Source of the DNA: Pseudoduganella ginsengisoli
Lineage (GTDB): Bacteria; Pseudomonadota; Gammaproteobacteria; Burkholderiales; Burkholderiaceae_D
Assembly: GCF_009720865.1 (NCBI RefSeq)
Contig: NZ_WNLA01000031.1
Coordinates: 1-52,687, forward strand
Direction of reading: 5' to 3'
DNA: 52,687 bases
A program made the translations under genes and the position numbers. Within the stretch, counting starts at the first letter, position 1. The number at the start of each line of letters is the position of its first letter. Of the stretch, positions 35,247 to 42,711 are shown piece after piece. Below the pieces are notes generated by a model that was not told the DNA's origin, ran no database searches, and was given only the letters and a program-made list of their open reading frames with translations.

Positions 35247-35289
35247 ACGATCGTTCATTTAATTGTACAGCAGACTTTGGGAAGATCAA
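35247..35289 (-). promoter_or_regulatory. Promoter of acyl-CoA operon with ACGATCGT palindrome
   Basis: On the minus strand: TTGATC (35289-35284), 16-base spacer, TACAAT (35267-35262), then an 8-base palindrome ACGATCGT (35247-35254) over the expected start site. Position and symmetry fit a repressor operator, perhaps of a TetR-type fatty-acid regulator; none is encoded nearby. Confidence 0.55.
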
Positions 35290-35314
35290 CAGGGATTTTT
35301 TGCTCAGTGTTGCT

Positions 35315-35337
35315 AGGCGGGCATGTGCTGCCCGCCT
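35315..35337 (-). terminator. Hairpin after the GRDP-like gene
   Basis: AGGCGGGC, 7-base loop, GCCCGCCT: a perfect 8-bp stem 13 bases past the stop at 35351 on the minus strand. No T-run follows it. Confidence 0.45.
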
Positions 35338-35350
35338 GGTTGGAAAACAC

Positions 35351-36157
35351 TCAGTGGATGCTGTTCAGCGCCGCCATGTCGGCCCGGAAGCCGGGCGCCT
35401 GCGGCCGCTGCTCAAGCAAGGTCTTCGTAACGTCCGCCAGCTTGTCGCGCCGGATTTGCACCAGCTCGCCCAAGGTAGCCAGGTCGGCCGGCATGCAGAC
35501 GATGACCCAGATCGGCAGTTTCAACAGTTTTTCCAGCACTTCCAGGTGCGACAGCCGTGAACCGAACAAATTGGCCGTGGGCGAGCCGATGTGCTGCACC
35601 GTGTGCAGGAAATTGCCGACCTGGATACTGATGGTGTCCTGCCCCTGCACGACGCCTGCCTGCGGCAAGCCCGCCGGATAAATAATGCCGGCCAGTTCTT
35701 CCAGCGCGCGCGGGCCATGCGGACCTTTTGGCCGGGTGCCGCACCAGTCGTCGTCGTCCCAGCCGAAATACAGGCGGGCCTGTTCTTTCGTGTAGTCGGC
35801 AGCGGCCAGCAATTCTTTTTCATCGGCATTGCCGCGTTTGCCAAAGTATGGGAAGTGGTGCAGTTGGCGGCCAAACAGGGTCGCGGTCTGGGTCAGGTAC
35901 AGCTCGGTATCCAGCACGTGCGTGTGCCACACGTAGTCGACGTAGCGCGATGGCGAAACAGCCCGGCCTTGCGCATTGTGGGTCAGGAACAGGAAGCCTT
36001 TGTATTTCGTGATGGCGTCCGCAGCCTGTTCCAGCGACAGGCCCGGGCGGTCTTCCGGGTTCATTAATTTATAGGCCAGCGGGCTGAAATCCAGGCTATT
36101 GAGCTTTTGCAGGAATTCCCGCTGCGTCTCATTCAGGCGTTCGGTGGTTCTGGACAT
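35351..36157 (-). CDS. Glycine-rich-domain-containing-protein-like (GRDP/DUF1399-type) protein
   Basis: A 268-residue soluble protein. The recognisable part is the GRDP-like N-terminal module: a helical segment with FLFLTHNAQG, then PSRYVDYVWHTHVLDTELYL and FGRQLHHFPYFGKRG, with conserved WHTH, Asp and a second His pair that look metal- or ligand-binding. The C-terminal ~100 residues (VGNFLHTVQHIGSP onward) are not recognised. ATG 36157 has GGAGG 9 bases upstream; the longer ORF to 36214 lacks a site. Function of this family in bacteria is unknown to me. It is monocistronic. Confidence 0.65.
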   Translation of the reverse strand: MSRTTERLNETQREFLQKLNSLDFSPLAYKLMNPEDRPGLSLEQAADAITKYKGFLFLTHNAQGRAVSPSRYVDYVWHTHVLDTELYLTQTATLFGRQLHHFPYFGKRGNADEKELLAAADYTKEQARLYFGWDDDDWCGTRPKGPHGPRALEELAGIIYPAGLPQAGVVQGQDTISIQVGNFLHTVQHIGSPTANLFGSRLSHLEVLEKLLKLPIWVIVCMPADLATLGELVQIRRDKLADVTKTLLEQRPQAPGFRADMAALNSIH

Positions 36158-36557
36158 GGCGTATCCTCCGTGGTGTGACCGTCGGCTCGGCTGGTTCAGC
36201 CGCGCCGGCCACATCGCGGCCGCTCCAGATGCCCACTGTCCATATCAACCGTCAGTGGGACGTATTGTGATAGTTAATAATGCTATTTCAATCATAACCC
36301 GCGAATCTCACCAAATCTCACAGGTGCACACATTTATTCTCATGAGGCCGCATGGCCCGATAGACGCGGGCTCTTGCTCAGCCATTGATATTTTCCATCC
36401 AGTAAAATTGGAAAATTGAAAAGTATATTTCTCTTTAAGTCAGTATCAAGTTGCAATAACTAAAGAAGACATTTAACTTCCCTTCAATATCGCGTACGAT
36501 AAAGCAGTTACAAGCCGCCCAATGCAGTCACATGCACACTCACTGCCGGAGAGTATC
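36158..36557. other. 400-base intergenic region, GC-rich to AT-rich transition
   Basis: Divergent control region between the GRDP-like gene and the AT-rich membrane gene. The first 90 bases are GC-rich leader; from about 36265 the composition turns AT-rich. No ORF of note, repeat or tRNA end was found. TTGCAA at 36451 with a poor -10 (TAACTT at 36474) is the best guess for a rightward promoter. Confidence 0.6.
36264..36291 (-). promoter_or_regulatory. Putative promoter of the GRDP-like gene
   Basis: Minus strand TTGAAA (36291-36286), 16-base spacer, CACAAT (36269-36264). It predicts a leader of about 100 bases before the ATG at 36157. Confidence 0.4.
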
Positions 36558-37922
36558 ATGAAAGACATGCTGGATATCGCATCGAAAATAACAGACCCAT
36601 TAGCAGTAGCCAGCTTATGTGCGCTCATTTTCTTCAGCGTTATCAAATTAATGATAAAGAAAGGACTTATTCCTCAAGCAGAAAAAGGGCACGCAAAGGA
36701 AATTATCCTTACCATTATCAACAAGCTATTTATTCTATCCCTGGCAGGCATGATCATGGGATTTTCCGGCTTCCTGCTCGTCAAGCTGCTATCCAACATG
36801 GATAAGAGCCAGAGAATTGAGCGCGCTGAAGAAGAAGGAAATAAGTTACAAACCACCGTTGCTTTATCGACCAATATCTTACAGCTGTATGCTAACAGCA
36901 AACTACCAGACCAGCGGACAAACCTGGTGAAGGCCGAAGAAAAGCTCCACAGCCAAGTTGATCATTATCGAAAAATATTGAAGGATAATACCTATTACAA
37001 CATCGCACCTTCACCACAATCGATTCATTATTTAAATGCCGCCGAGGAGACTATTACTTCGGTCAGATGGGCGCTGTCTGCAGATATACCAACCCAGCCC
37101 GTGCAAGTGCCTGATGCACCTGCCGCTGCGCCCAGCTACAGCCCGGTGGCGTTACCGGCGCGTATTGAACCGCCCATGCAGACAGAAAGACCAGCTGACA
37201 AGCCTCTGCCGCACACAATAGCTATTCCAGTTTTGATCGCAACCAATCTTGTCGCCCCAAATAACGCGGCAGGCATAGGCTGGATATTAAACGGTGACTC
37301 ATTCATCCAGCTTGTACATCGGCGCTACATGGAAGCTCCTCGCATGCGCTATGCGTTTGACGCCAATCTGCCAAACATTCCCGTTACATTTGAACAATTT
37401 GAGGAAAACCGCGATTGTCCTCAGCCATGCATTACCACCATATTGCGCGAAAAGATACTTCAGTTGCAATCGGGAAGCCTCGGGGCAAAAAGAGAGGCGC
37501 TGGCAGATATTGCCTTTATTGTAGCGCGCATCCATGAACCTTTATGTTGCACGGCATTAAGCGAAAAGCAAAATTCCAATCGAAAAATATTTATCCTGGA
37601 GCATCGGCCCACCACGCTGGGAACCATCTGGCATAGCACGATCCCGGCCAGCATTATTTCCGATAGCGATGATGCGGAATATGCCCATGGTTTAGTTGAA
37701 AATTATGGACGGGATGGCTTTGAACCTAACTCTCAAGCAGCATCATGGATTACCGGCAGCCACCGGCAAGCAGTTGAAATCTACCGAAAATTTGGCAATA
37801 GAAATTATGTGCATCTGACGAATGAATATCTTGTTGCAGCTGAACATCGCGAGATCATGAATCGCCAGTTACTTTTCGCCGGAAAAAGGCTGGCTTATAT
37901 TTTGAACTATGGAAGAATGTGA
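36558..37922 (+). CDS. Membrane-anchored protein with S1/P1-nuclease-like domain lacking zinc ligands
   Basis: A 454-residue protein, AT-richer than all neighbours. TM1 (14-33) and TM2 (49-78) flank a Lys-rich loop, which places both ends in the periplasm. A coiled coil (81-145) and a Pro-rich linker (about 185-235) follow. Residues about 260-450 align by eye with S1/P1 nuclease: NRDC...C (Cys287/291), EALADIAFIVARIHEPLC, TTLGTIWHSTIP, DDAEYAHGLVENY...ASWITGS and the end FAGKRLAYILN. At the ligand positions of P1 (H116, D120, H126, H149, D153) it has F320, R324, C330, G355 and H359, so catalysis looks lost. ATG 36558 has GGAGAG six bases upstream. Confidence 0.65.
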   Translation: MKDMLDIASKITDPLAVASLCALIFFSVIKLMIKKGLIPQAEKGHAKEIILTIINKLFILSLAGMIMGFSGFLLVKLLSNMDKSQRIERAEEEGNKLQTTVALSTNILQLYANSKLPDQRTNLVKAEEKLHSQVDHYRKILKDNTYYNIAPSPQSIHYLNAAEETITSVRWALSADIPTQPVQVPDAPAAAPSYSPVALPARIEPPMQTERPADKPLPHTIAIPVLIATNLVAPNNAAGIGWILNGDSFIQLVHRRYMEAPRMRYAFDANLPNIPVTFEQFEENRDCPQPCITTILREKILQLQSGSLGAKREALADIAFIVARIHEPLCCTALSEKQNSNRKIFILEHRPTTLGTIWHSTIPASIISDSDDAEYAHGLVENYGRDGFEPNSQAASWITGSHRQAVEIYRKFGNRNYVHLTNEYLVAAEHREIMNRQLLFAGKRLAYILNYGRM

Positions 37923-37947
37923 TGCGCGACGCAAAAGACTCTCGCCA

Positions 37948-40230
37948 TCACTCGATCTGCAATGCTAAGTCACGCCCTTCAATTGCCGCATTGCCAGCGT
38001 AATCGTAAGCATGGACGCGCAAAATATAATGCCCCGGCGGCAGGCTGGCAATGCGCCATGCACCGGGTGTCACCTGTCCCGCCTCCAGCCGATTGGTGAC
38101 TGTATAAGCAAAGCGCGTAGCCTTGCTGCCATAAACTGTAATGCCACTGTTAGGTGCATATATATATTTAACGGCATCCCTGTTACGGGGAAGCTGGTCA
38201 TACCGCTGCGTCATGAATGGCTGTTCATAACCTTGCACCGGGGTCCCATCCGCAGTCAGCAACTGATAGCCGATACGGTACACGCCAAGGCGGCGCCGAA
38301 CGTCGTTGCCATTCATCTGGTCCCACGCGTCGGCCACGATGGCCAACTCGCCGAGATCCCGTCTGACCACCAATGGTTTAGCTGTTTCCGATGACCCGGA
38401 TGGTTTTTTTCCCTTTCCTCTGGCGCGCTCGCGCGGCGCGCCGAGCGGATTACCTTCCATATCGAACAGCGTGATGCCGGCAATGCGCGGCGCGATGGTG
38501 TCGCGCAAGCCCGGGAATGGCAAGTTCAGTGGATTAAGTACTCCACCCTGCCGGAAATAATCGAGGTGCACGTGCGCCATGCCGTTGACGATGCCCAGCG
38601 TGTCGCCCGTTTCAAACCGGGCGCCGCGCCGCACGCGGATGCGTTCCGGCTTGCCGCGGCTGTTGCGCAGCAGCTGGAAGCGTTCATCGAGTGGCGTATT
38701 TTTTGCGTTACGTCCTACGCGCATGTGGATGTACGAGATATTGCCCAGGCTGATGCCTTCGCTGAGCGTGCCATAACCCCAGTTGGGCAAAGGGTCGCTG
38801 ACTTTGACGGGTGCAATCGCCAGCACGGGCTGGCCGACGTCGGCACGGATATCGAGGCCGGAATGGAAATGGTCGCGCGGATCACCTTCAAAGTTGCCGC
38901 GCACTTCGCCCATCAGGCCCACCACTTCGTGCGGACTGGTTTGCGGCGACAGCGGCCATGGCATGGCTTTCTGCGGCGCTGCCTGCGCACCATCCGCCGC
39001 GGCCGGGTTTGGACCGCCTGTCACGGCATGCGTACCGGACCTGGCGCGGCTTGCAGGCGCCGCATTGGCCCCCGGCAGCGGCACGGCAGCCATCAACGCC
39101 GCATTGACGGGGCGCGGCGTGCCGGGCGCCGATGATGGCTGCGCGCCATCGACGCGGCTGATACGGTGCACGCGCTGGGTAGCCGCATCCGCCACGATAA
39201 TGTTGCCATTGGCCGCCAGCGCCAGGCCGCGCGGCTGGTACAGCTGCACTTTGCCGTCGCTGCCATAGCCCGGCTGCACCACCTGGTCCACGTCGCCCAG
39301 TGCTTCAATGCCGTTGGACGGCGTCAGTTGCAGGATACGGCCGCCATGCACGGCAATATAAACGTGGCCGTCATGGGTGCGGGCCAGCGCCAGCGGGCGG
39401 CGCAGCAACGGGCGGCGCTCATCATCCGGCGGCCGCGCCACCGTGCTGACGGCGCCATCTTTGCCAATGCGGCGGATCGCGTCGTTGCGCGTATCGGCCA
39501 CCAGCAATGCGCCATCCGTATCGATGACCAGCGCACAGGGCGTGTCGAACGCTGCCTGCAAAGCCGGGCCGTCCGCATCGCCGGGCGTACCGCTGCCGGC
39601 CAACGTCGTGACGCTGCCGTCAGGCGCGATTTTGCGGATCATATCGTTGTAGGTATCGGCCACATAGACGGCGCCGTCGCCGTCCACAGCCAGCCCGACC
39701 GGACCATTGAATTGCGCGGCTTTGCCAATGCCGTCGGCTGTTCCCGCTACACCGCTGCCGGCCAAGGTCGTGACGGCGCCGTCCGGCGTGATTTTGCGGA
39801 TCGCGTGGTTGCCGGTATCGGCCACGTACAGGTTTCCCTGCTGGTCGATCGCAAGCCCGGAAGGCGTATTGAAGCGGGCCTGCGTACCGGCGCCGTCTGC
39901 AAAGCCTTCAACGCCGCCCGCCACCACCGTCACCATACCATCCGGCGTAATGCGCAAGATGCGGTTGCCATCGCCGCCATCGGCGACATACACATTGCCC
40001 TTGGCATCGGTGGCCACGCCATAAGGATCGGCAAACTGGCCGTCTTTGCCCGCCAGCAGCGAGACTTTGCCACTCCAGAACACGGGCGTGGCCTGCGGTC
40101 CCGTATCGGCAGGCGCCTGCGCACGGTGCGGCGCAGGCGCCTTGTCGTTACGCGCATTGAGCCAGTACGCAGTCCCGCCGATGGCGGCAGCGGCGCCGAG
40201 CGCCAGCAAAATCGGTTTCGAAGTCCCCAC
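37948..40230 (-). CDS. NHL-repeat propeller fused to M23 (LytM-like) peptidase domain
   Basis: A 760-residue envelope protein. Signal anchor (about 5-24); six or so NHL repeats (about 55-350, each like PSGLAIDQQGNLYVADTGNH); Ala/Pro-rich linker; M23-type domain with HSGLD (His456, Asp460) and AHVHLDY (His553, His555), the metal ligand set of lysostaphin-type peptidases; and a C-terminal beta domain ending in GHYILRVHAYDYAGNAA, like a Y_Y_Y/Ig-type module. It could cut peptidoglycan or another glycyl peptide and be targeted by the propeller. It is last in a four-gene minus-strand run, 32 bases after the HEAGH membrane gene. Confidence 0.82.
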   Translation of the reverse strand: MGTSKPILLALGAAAAIGGTAYWLNARNDKAPAPHRAQAPADTGPQATPVFWSGKVSLLAGKDGQFADPYGVATDAKGNVYVADGGDGNRILRITPDGMVTVVAGGVEGFADGAGTQARFNTPSGLAIDQQGNLYVADTGNHAIRKITPDGAVTTLAGSGVAGTADGIGKAAQFNGPVGLAVDGDGAVYVADTYNDMIRKIAPDGSVTTLAGSGTPGDADGPALQAAFDTPCALVIDTDGALLVADTRNDAIRRIGKDGAVSTVARPPDDERRPLLRRPLALARTHDGHVYIAVHGGRILQLTPSNGIEALGDVDQVVQPGYGSDGKVQLYQPRGLALAANGNIIVADAATQRVHRISRVDGAQPSSAPGTPRPVNAALMAAVPLPGANAAPASRARSGTHAVTGGPNPAAADGAQAAPQKAMPWPLSPQTSPHEVVGLMGEVRGNFEGDPRDHFHSGLDIRADVGQPVLAIAPVKVSDPLPNWGYGTLSEGISLGNISYIHMRVGRNAKNTPLDERFQLLRNSRGKPERIRVRRGARFETGDTLGIVNGMAHVHLDYFRQGGVLNPLNLPFPGLRDTIAPRIAGITLFDMEGNPLGAPRERARGKGKKPSGSSETAKPLVVRRDLGELAIVADAWDQMNGNDVRRRLGVYRIGYQLLTADGTPVQGYEQPFMTQRYDQLPRNRDAVKYIYAPNSGITVYGSKATRFAYTVTNRLEAGQVTPGAWRIASLPPGHYILRVHAYDYAGNAAIEGRDLALQIE

Positions 40231-40262
40231 GGCAGCCAGAAAATAATTGCAGAAATGCTATT

Positions 40263-40805
40263 TTAATGCATGACTGGCGTGCCGGCTTGCCTGCGGCGCC
40301 GCCATATCCACCAGACGGCATAGGCAGCCAGCATCAGTCCCAGGAATTTGCAGCCATTCCCGATCCGTACGTCATGCGCCAGCACGCCCCAGCGGCTGAA
40401 AATTTCCGTCCAGTCGTGATCGCCGCTGCCCACCAGCGGCAGCACCTGCGCGCGGGCATCTTTCATGTAGCGGCCGATGTTGAGCATGCTGTCGGCCAGC
40501 CACAGCAGCGAAGCAGCCCAGCCGGCAGCCTGGCGTCCACGCCAAAAGTGGTGGGCGCACAGCATGGGAAACAGCAGTTGAAAAATAGTGCCGCCATAGA
40601 CGGCCAGGCGGCTGGAAACGATGCCGATGACCGGGTGCCCTGCTTCATGCAACGCCAGATTGGCATGATCGAGCAAGAACACCCATGCATCAGCAGTGAA
40701 AAAATGCTGCCACAAAATCCACGCAGCCAGCAGCGACAGCCCGGCAGCAGCTCCCAACGGGATAGGCTGCCAGGGGGTTTTCTCGGTGTCAGGGTTGGCG
40801 CGCAT
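40263..40805 (-). CDS. Small membrane protein with HEAGH motif (M50-like)
   Basis: A 180-residue protein with about four hydrophobic segments. The sequence LDHANLALHEAGHPVIG holds an HExxH zinc motif at a membrane boundary, as in site-2-type proteases, but the second ligand motif (NxxPxxxLDG) is not evident; WLADSMLNIGRYM is a possible substitute with an Asp. It may be a minimal intramembrane metalloprotease or an inactive relative. It lies between the esterase (52 bases) and the NHL-M23 gene (32 bases), all on the minus strand. Confidence 0.62.
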   Translation of the reverse strand: MRANPDTEKTPWQPIPLGAAAGLSLLAAWILWQHFFTADAWVFLLDHANLALHEAGHPVIGIVSSRLAVYGGTIFQLLFPMLCAHHFWRGRQAAGWAASLLWLADSMLNIGRYMKDARAQVLPLVGSGDHDWTEIFSRWGVLAHDVRIGNGCKFLGLMLAAYAVWWIWRRRRQAGTPVMH

Positions 40806-40857
40806 AGCAAGCGCATCGGTCGTATGGAAATGCCAGGCAGTTTAGCTGGCCAAAGCA

Positions 40858-41808
40858 TTATGGGGCAACACCCAATACGCCGATCTCCTTCAGCCAGTTT
40901 TCAACCAGCGCCGGCCATGACGCAACCGCATGTCCGTTGTCCCGCAAGCCAAACGCATGGCCGCCCTTGGCAAAGAAATGCACTTCCGCCGGGACACCAG
41001 CGCGCTGCAGCGCTTGCGCATAAAGCGTGCTGTTGCAAATGGGGTCGACGGGATCATCCCACGCCTGCAGCAAAAAGGTGGGCGGCGTGTGGTCCGTGAC
41101 GCGGATGCTGGAATCAAACTTGCCGCCGGCACGGCACAGGTGGCCCGGGTACAGTGCAATGGCAAAGTCGGGGCGGCTGCTGACCTTGTCCACCGCATCA
41201 ACAGGCCGGTATGCCGGTTTGACGATATTGCTGGTTTGCGCCACCAGATAGCCGCCTGCGGAAAAGCCGATCACGCCGATCTTGCCGGGATCGGCATGCA
41301 ACTCCTGGGCGCGGGCGCGGACCAGCCGGATGGCGCGTTGCGCGTCTTGCAGTGCACGGGGCACTTTGGGCGTCACGTGGCACTGGCATTGTTCATCCCA
41401 GTAATGGTTGCCCTTGGGGACGCGGTATTTCAGCAGCACGCACGTGATGCCGCGCGACGCCAGCCAGCCGCAAATTTCCGTGCCTTCCAAATCCATGGCC
41501 AATACTTTGAAACCGCCGCCGGGAAAGACCACCACCGCCGCGCCGGTGTTTGCGCCTTGGGGGGCATAGACTGTCATGGTGGGCACGCTGACGTCCGTGG
41601 CAGCCACCCATCCACCATGGCCTTCCCGCAGCTCAACCGACTCGGGCTTGGGATGAGCGATGGCATCCGGTACCACGGCGGGCCAGATCGGCAACTGCAC
41701 ACTGCCCGCCAATGGCTGCCAGGTATCCGCATAGGCCACAGCCTGTCCCATCATCAAAACCGCCAATGCAGCAAGGCGGGCCGTTAATTTCATTGTCAAT
41801 TTATTCAT
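40858..41808 (-). CDS. Secreted alpha/beta hydrolase (acetyl-xylan-esterase/BD-FAE-like)
   Basis: A 316-residue exported esterase: signal peptide ending AVAYA, oxyanion region VVVFPGGGF, nucleophile Ser in GFSAGGYL, Asp in AWDDPVDP and His in KGGHAFGLR, giving a full catalytic triad. The fold and motifs match the small carbohydrate/acyl esterases of the BD-FAE group. Its ATG overlaps the MBL-fold gene stop (ATGA). No Shine-Dalgarno is obvious, which fits coupling. Substrate unknown; polysaccharide acetyl groups are typical. Confidence 0.88.
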   Translation of the reverse strand: MNKLTMKLTARLAALAVLMMGQAVAYADTWQPLAGSVQLPIWPAVVPDAIAHPKPESVELREGHGGWVAATDVSVPTMTVYAPQGANTGAAVVVFPGGGFKVLAMDLEGTEICGWLASRGITCVLLKYRVPKGNHYWDEQCQCHVTPKVPRALQDAQRAIRLVRARAQELHADPGKIGVIGFSAGGYLVAQTSNIVKPAYRPVDAVDKVSSRPDFAIALYPGHLCRAGGKFDSSIRVTDHTPPTFLLQAWDDPVDPICNSTLYAQALQRAGVPAEVHFFAKGGHAFGLRDNGHAVASWPALVENWLKEIGVLGVAP

Positions 41809-42611
41809 GGCGGCAGTGTGCCGGACGATTGCTGAATGTTCAACCCCTGCCCGCGCGTGCAGCCGCAGTCATTCAGCTGCTTGCCAAACTTGCGGCCCGC
41901 CCGCATGCTTTGCAGCCGGATGGCATGCAGCCGCACTTCATCCACCGGCAGCGGACCGCCATGCCCCATGTGGAAAGTGCGCATCCCCGCATTGATCAAG
42001 CGGATCAATTCTTCACTGACCGCTGCCGGATCATCTTCAAACGGCGGGCGTATCGCGCGGCCGGTGCGCATCACACCGCCCAGCAGGACGCCGGAAGCCA
42101 GCAAATCGCCCACCATGGCGTCGCCGCTGGCCAGTTGAATGGACACACTGCCCGCCGTGTGGCCAGGCGTATGCCGCGCCACGCCATCGACGCCATATGG
42201 CGCCAGGTCTACCGGTACGCTGTCCGTCAGCAAGATATCGGGCGTGAACGGGGCATACGGCTCGTTGATCAGGCCCAGGCGATAAAAGAAGCGGCCGAAC
42301 CAGCCCGTCTCGCAAAAAGTCATCGGCTTCCTGCGTTCGTAATAATCCAGGTCGGCGCCATGGGCCATGATGGGCGCCCCCGTCAACGCACGCAGTTCGG
42401 CTGCCGAACCGGCATGGTCCACATGCGCATGCGTGATGACGATTAACCGGACGTCGCTGAGCCTGCGGCCATGCTTGTGCAGCGCCCGCGCAATTTTCAT
42501 GGACGATCCGGGCAAGCCCGTATCAACCAGCACGACGCCTTTCTCGCCAATCAGCGCGTGGCAGTGAACCATGCCAAACGGCAGGATCGGGATTTCGATG
42601 ATTTTGCTCAT
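41805..42611 (-). CDS. MBL-fold metallo-hydrolase
   Basis: A 268-residue metallo-beta-lactamase-fold enzyme with the zinc motif THAHVDHAG, a further His in GVARHTPGHTAGSV, the Asp in VGDLL and a final His in HMGHGGP: both metal sites are complete. It lacks a signal peptide, so it is cytoplasmic, and resembles glyoxalase-II-like or quorum-quenching type hydrolases; the exact substrate is open. First gene of the minus-strand run, divergent from the GlxA-type regulator, which might control it. Confidence 0.88.
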   Translation of the reverse strand: MSKIIEIPILPFGMVHCHALIGEKGVVLVDTGLPGSSMKIARALHKHGRRLSDVRLIVITHAHVDHAGSAAELRALTGAPIMAHGADLDYYERRKPMTFCETGWFGRFFYRLGLINEPYAPFTPDILLTDSVPVDLAPYGVDGVARHTPGHTAGSVSIQLASGDAMVGDLLASGVLLGGVMRTGRAIRPPFEDDPAAVSEELIRLINAGMRTFHMGHGGPLPVDEVRLHAIRLQSMRAGRKFGKQLNDCGCTRGQGLNIQQSSGTLPP

Positions 42612-42675
42612 TGCATGCCTTTCCGGTCATTGATCGTTACCCGGCATGCTACCGGCCCGGCGCTGTTTCGGGCAT

Positions 42676-42704
42676 GTCGATATCGACCAATTTATAGCTA
42701 TAAT
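42676..42704 (+). promoter_or_regulatory. Palindrome and -10 box directly before the GlxA-type gene
   Basis: A perfect 12-base palindrome GTCGATATCGAC (42676-42687) followed by TATAAT (42699-42704), only 7 bases before the ATG at 42712. Transcription would begin at or next to the start codon, implying a leaderless mRNA or another start upstream. The palindrome could be an operator at the -35 position. Confidence 0.4.
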
Positions 42705-42711
42705 CGCCAGC

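Noticed and set aside
36558..37922. Phage or toxin-antitoxin/defence gene
   Set aside because: AT-rich and isolated, but no partner gene, integrase or known defence domain; the S1/P1-like reading explains the C-terminal half better.
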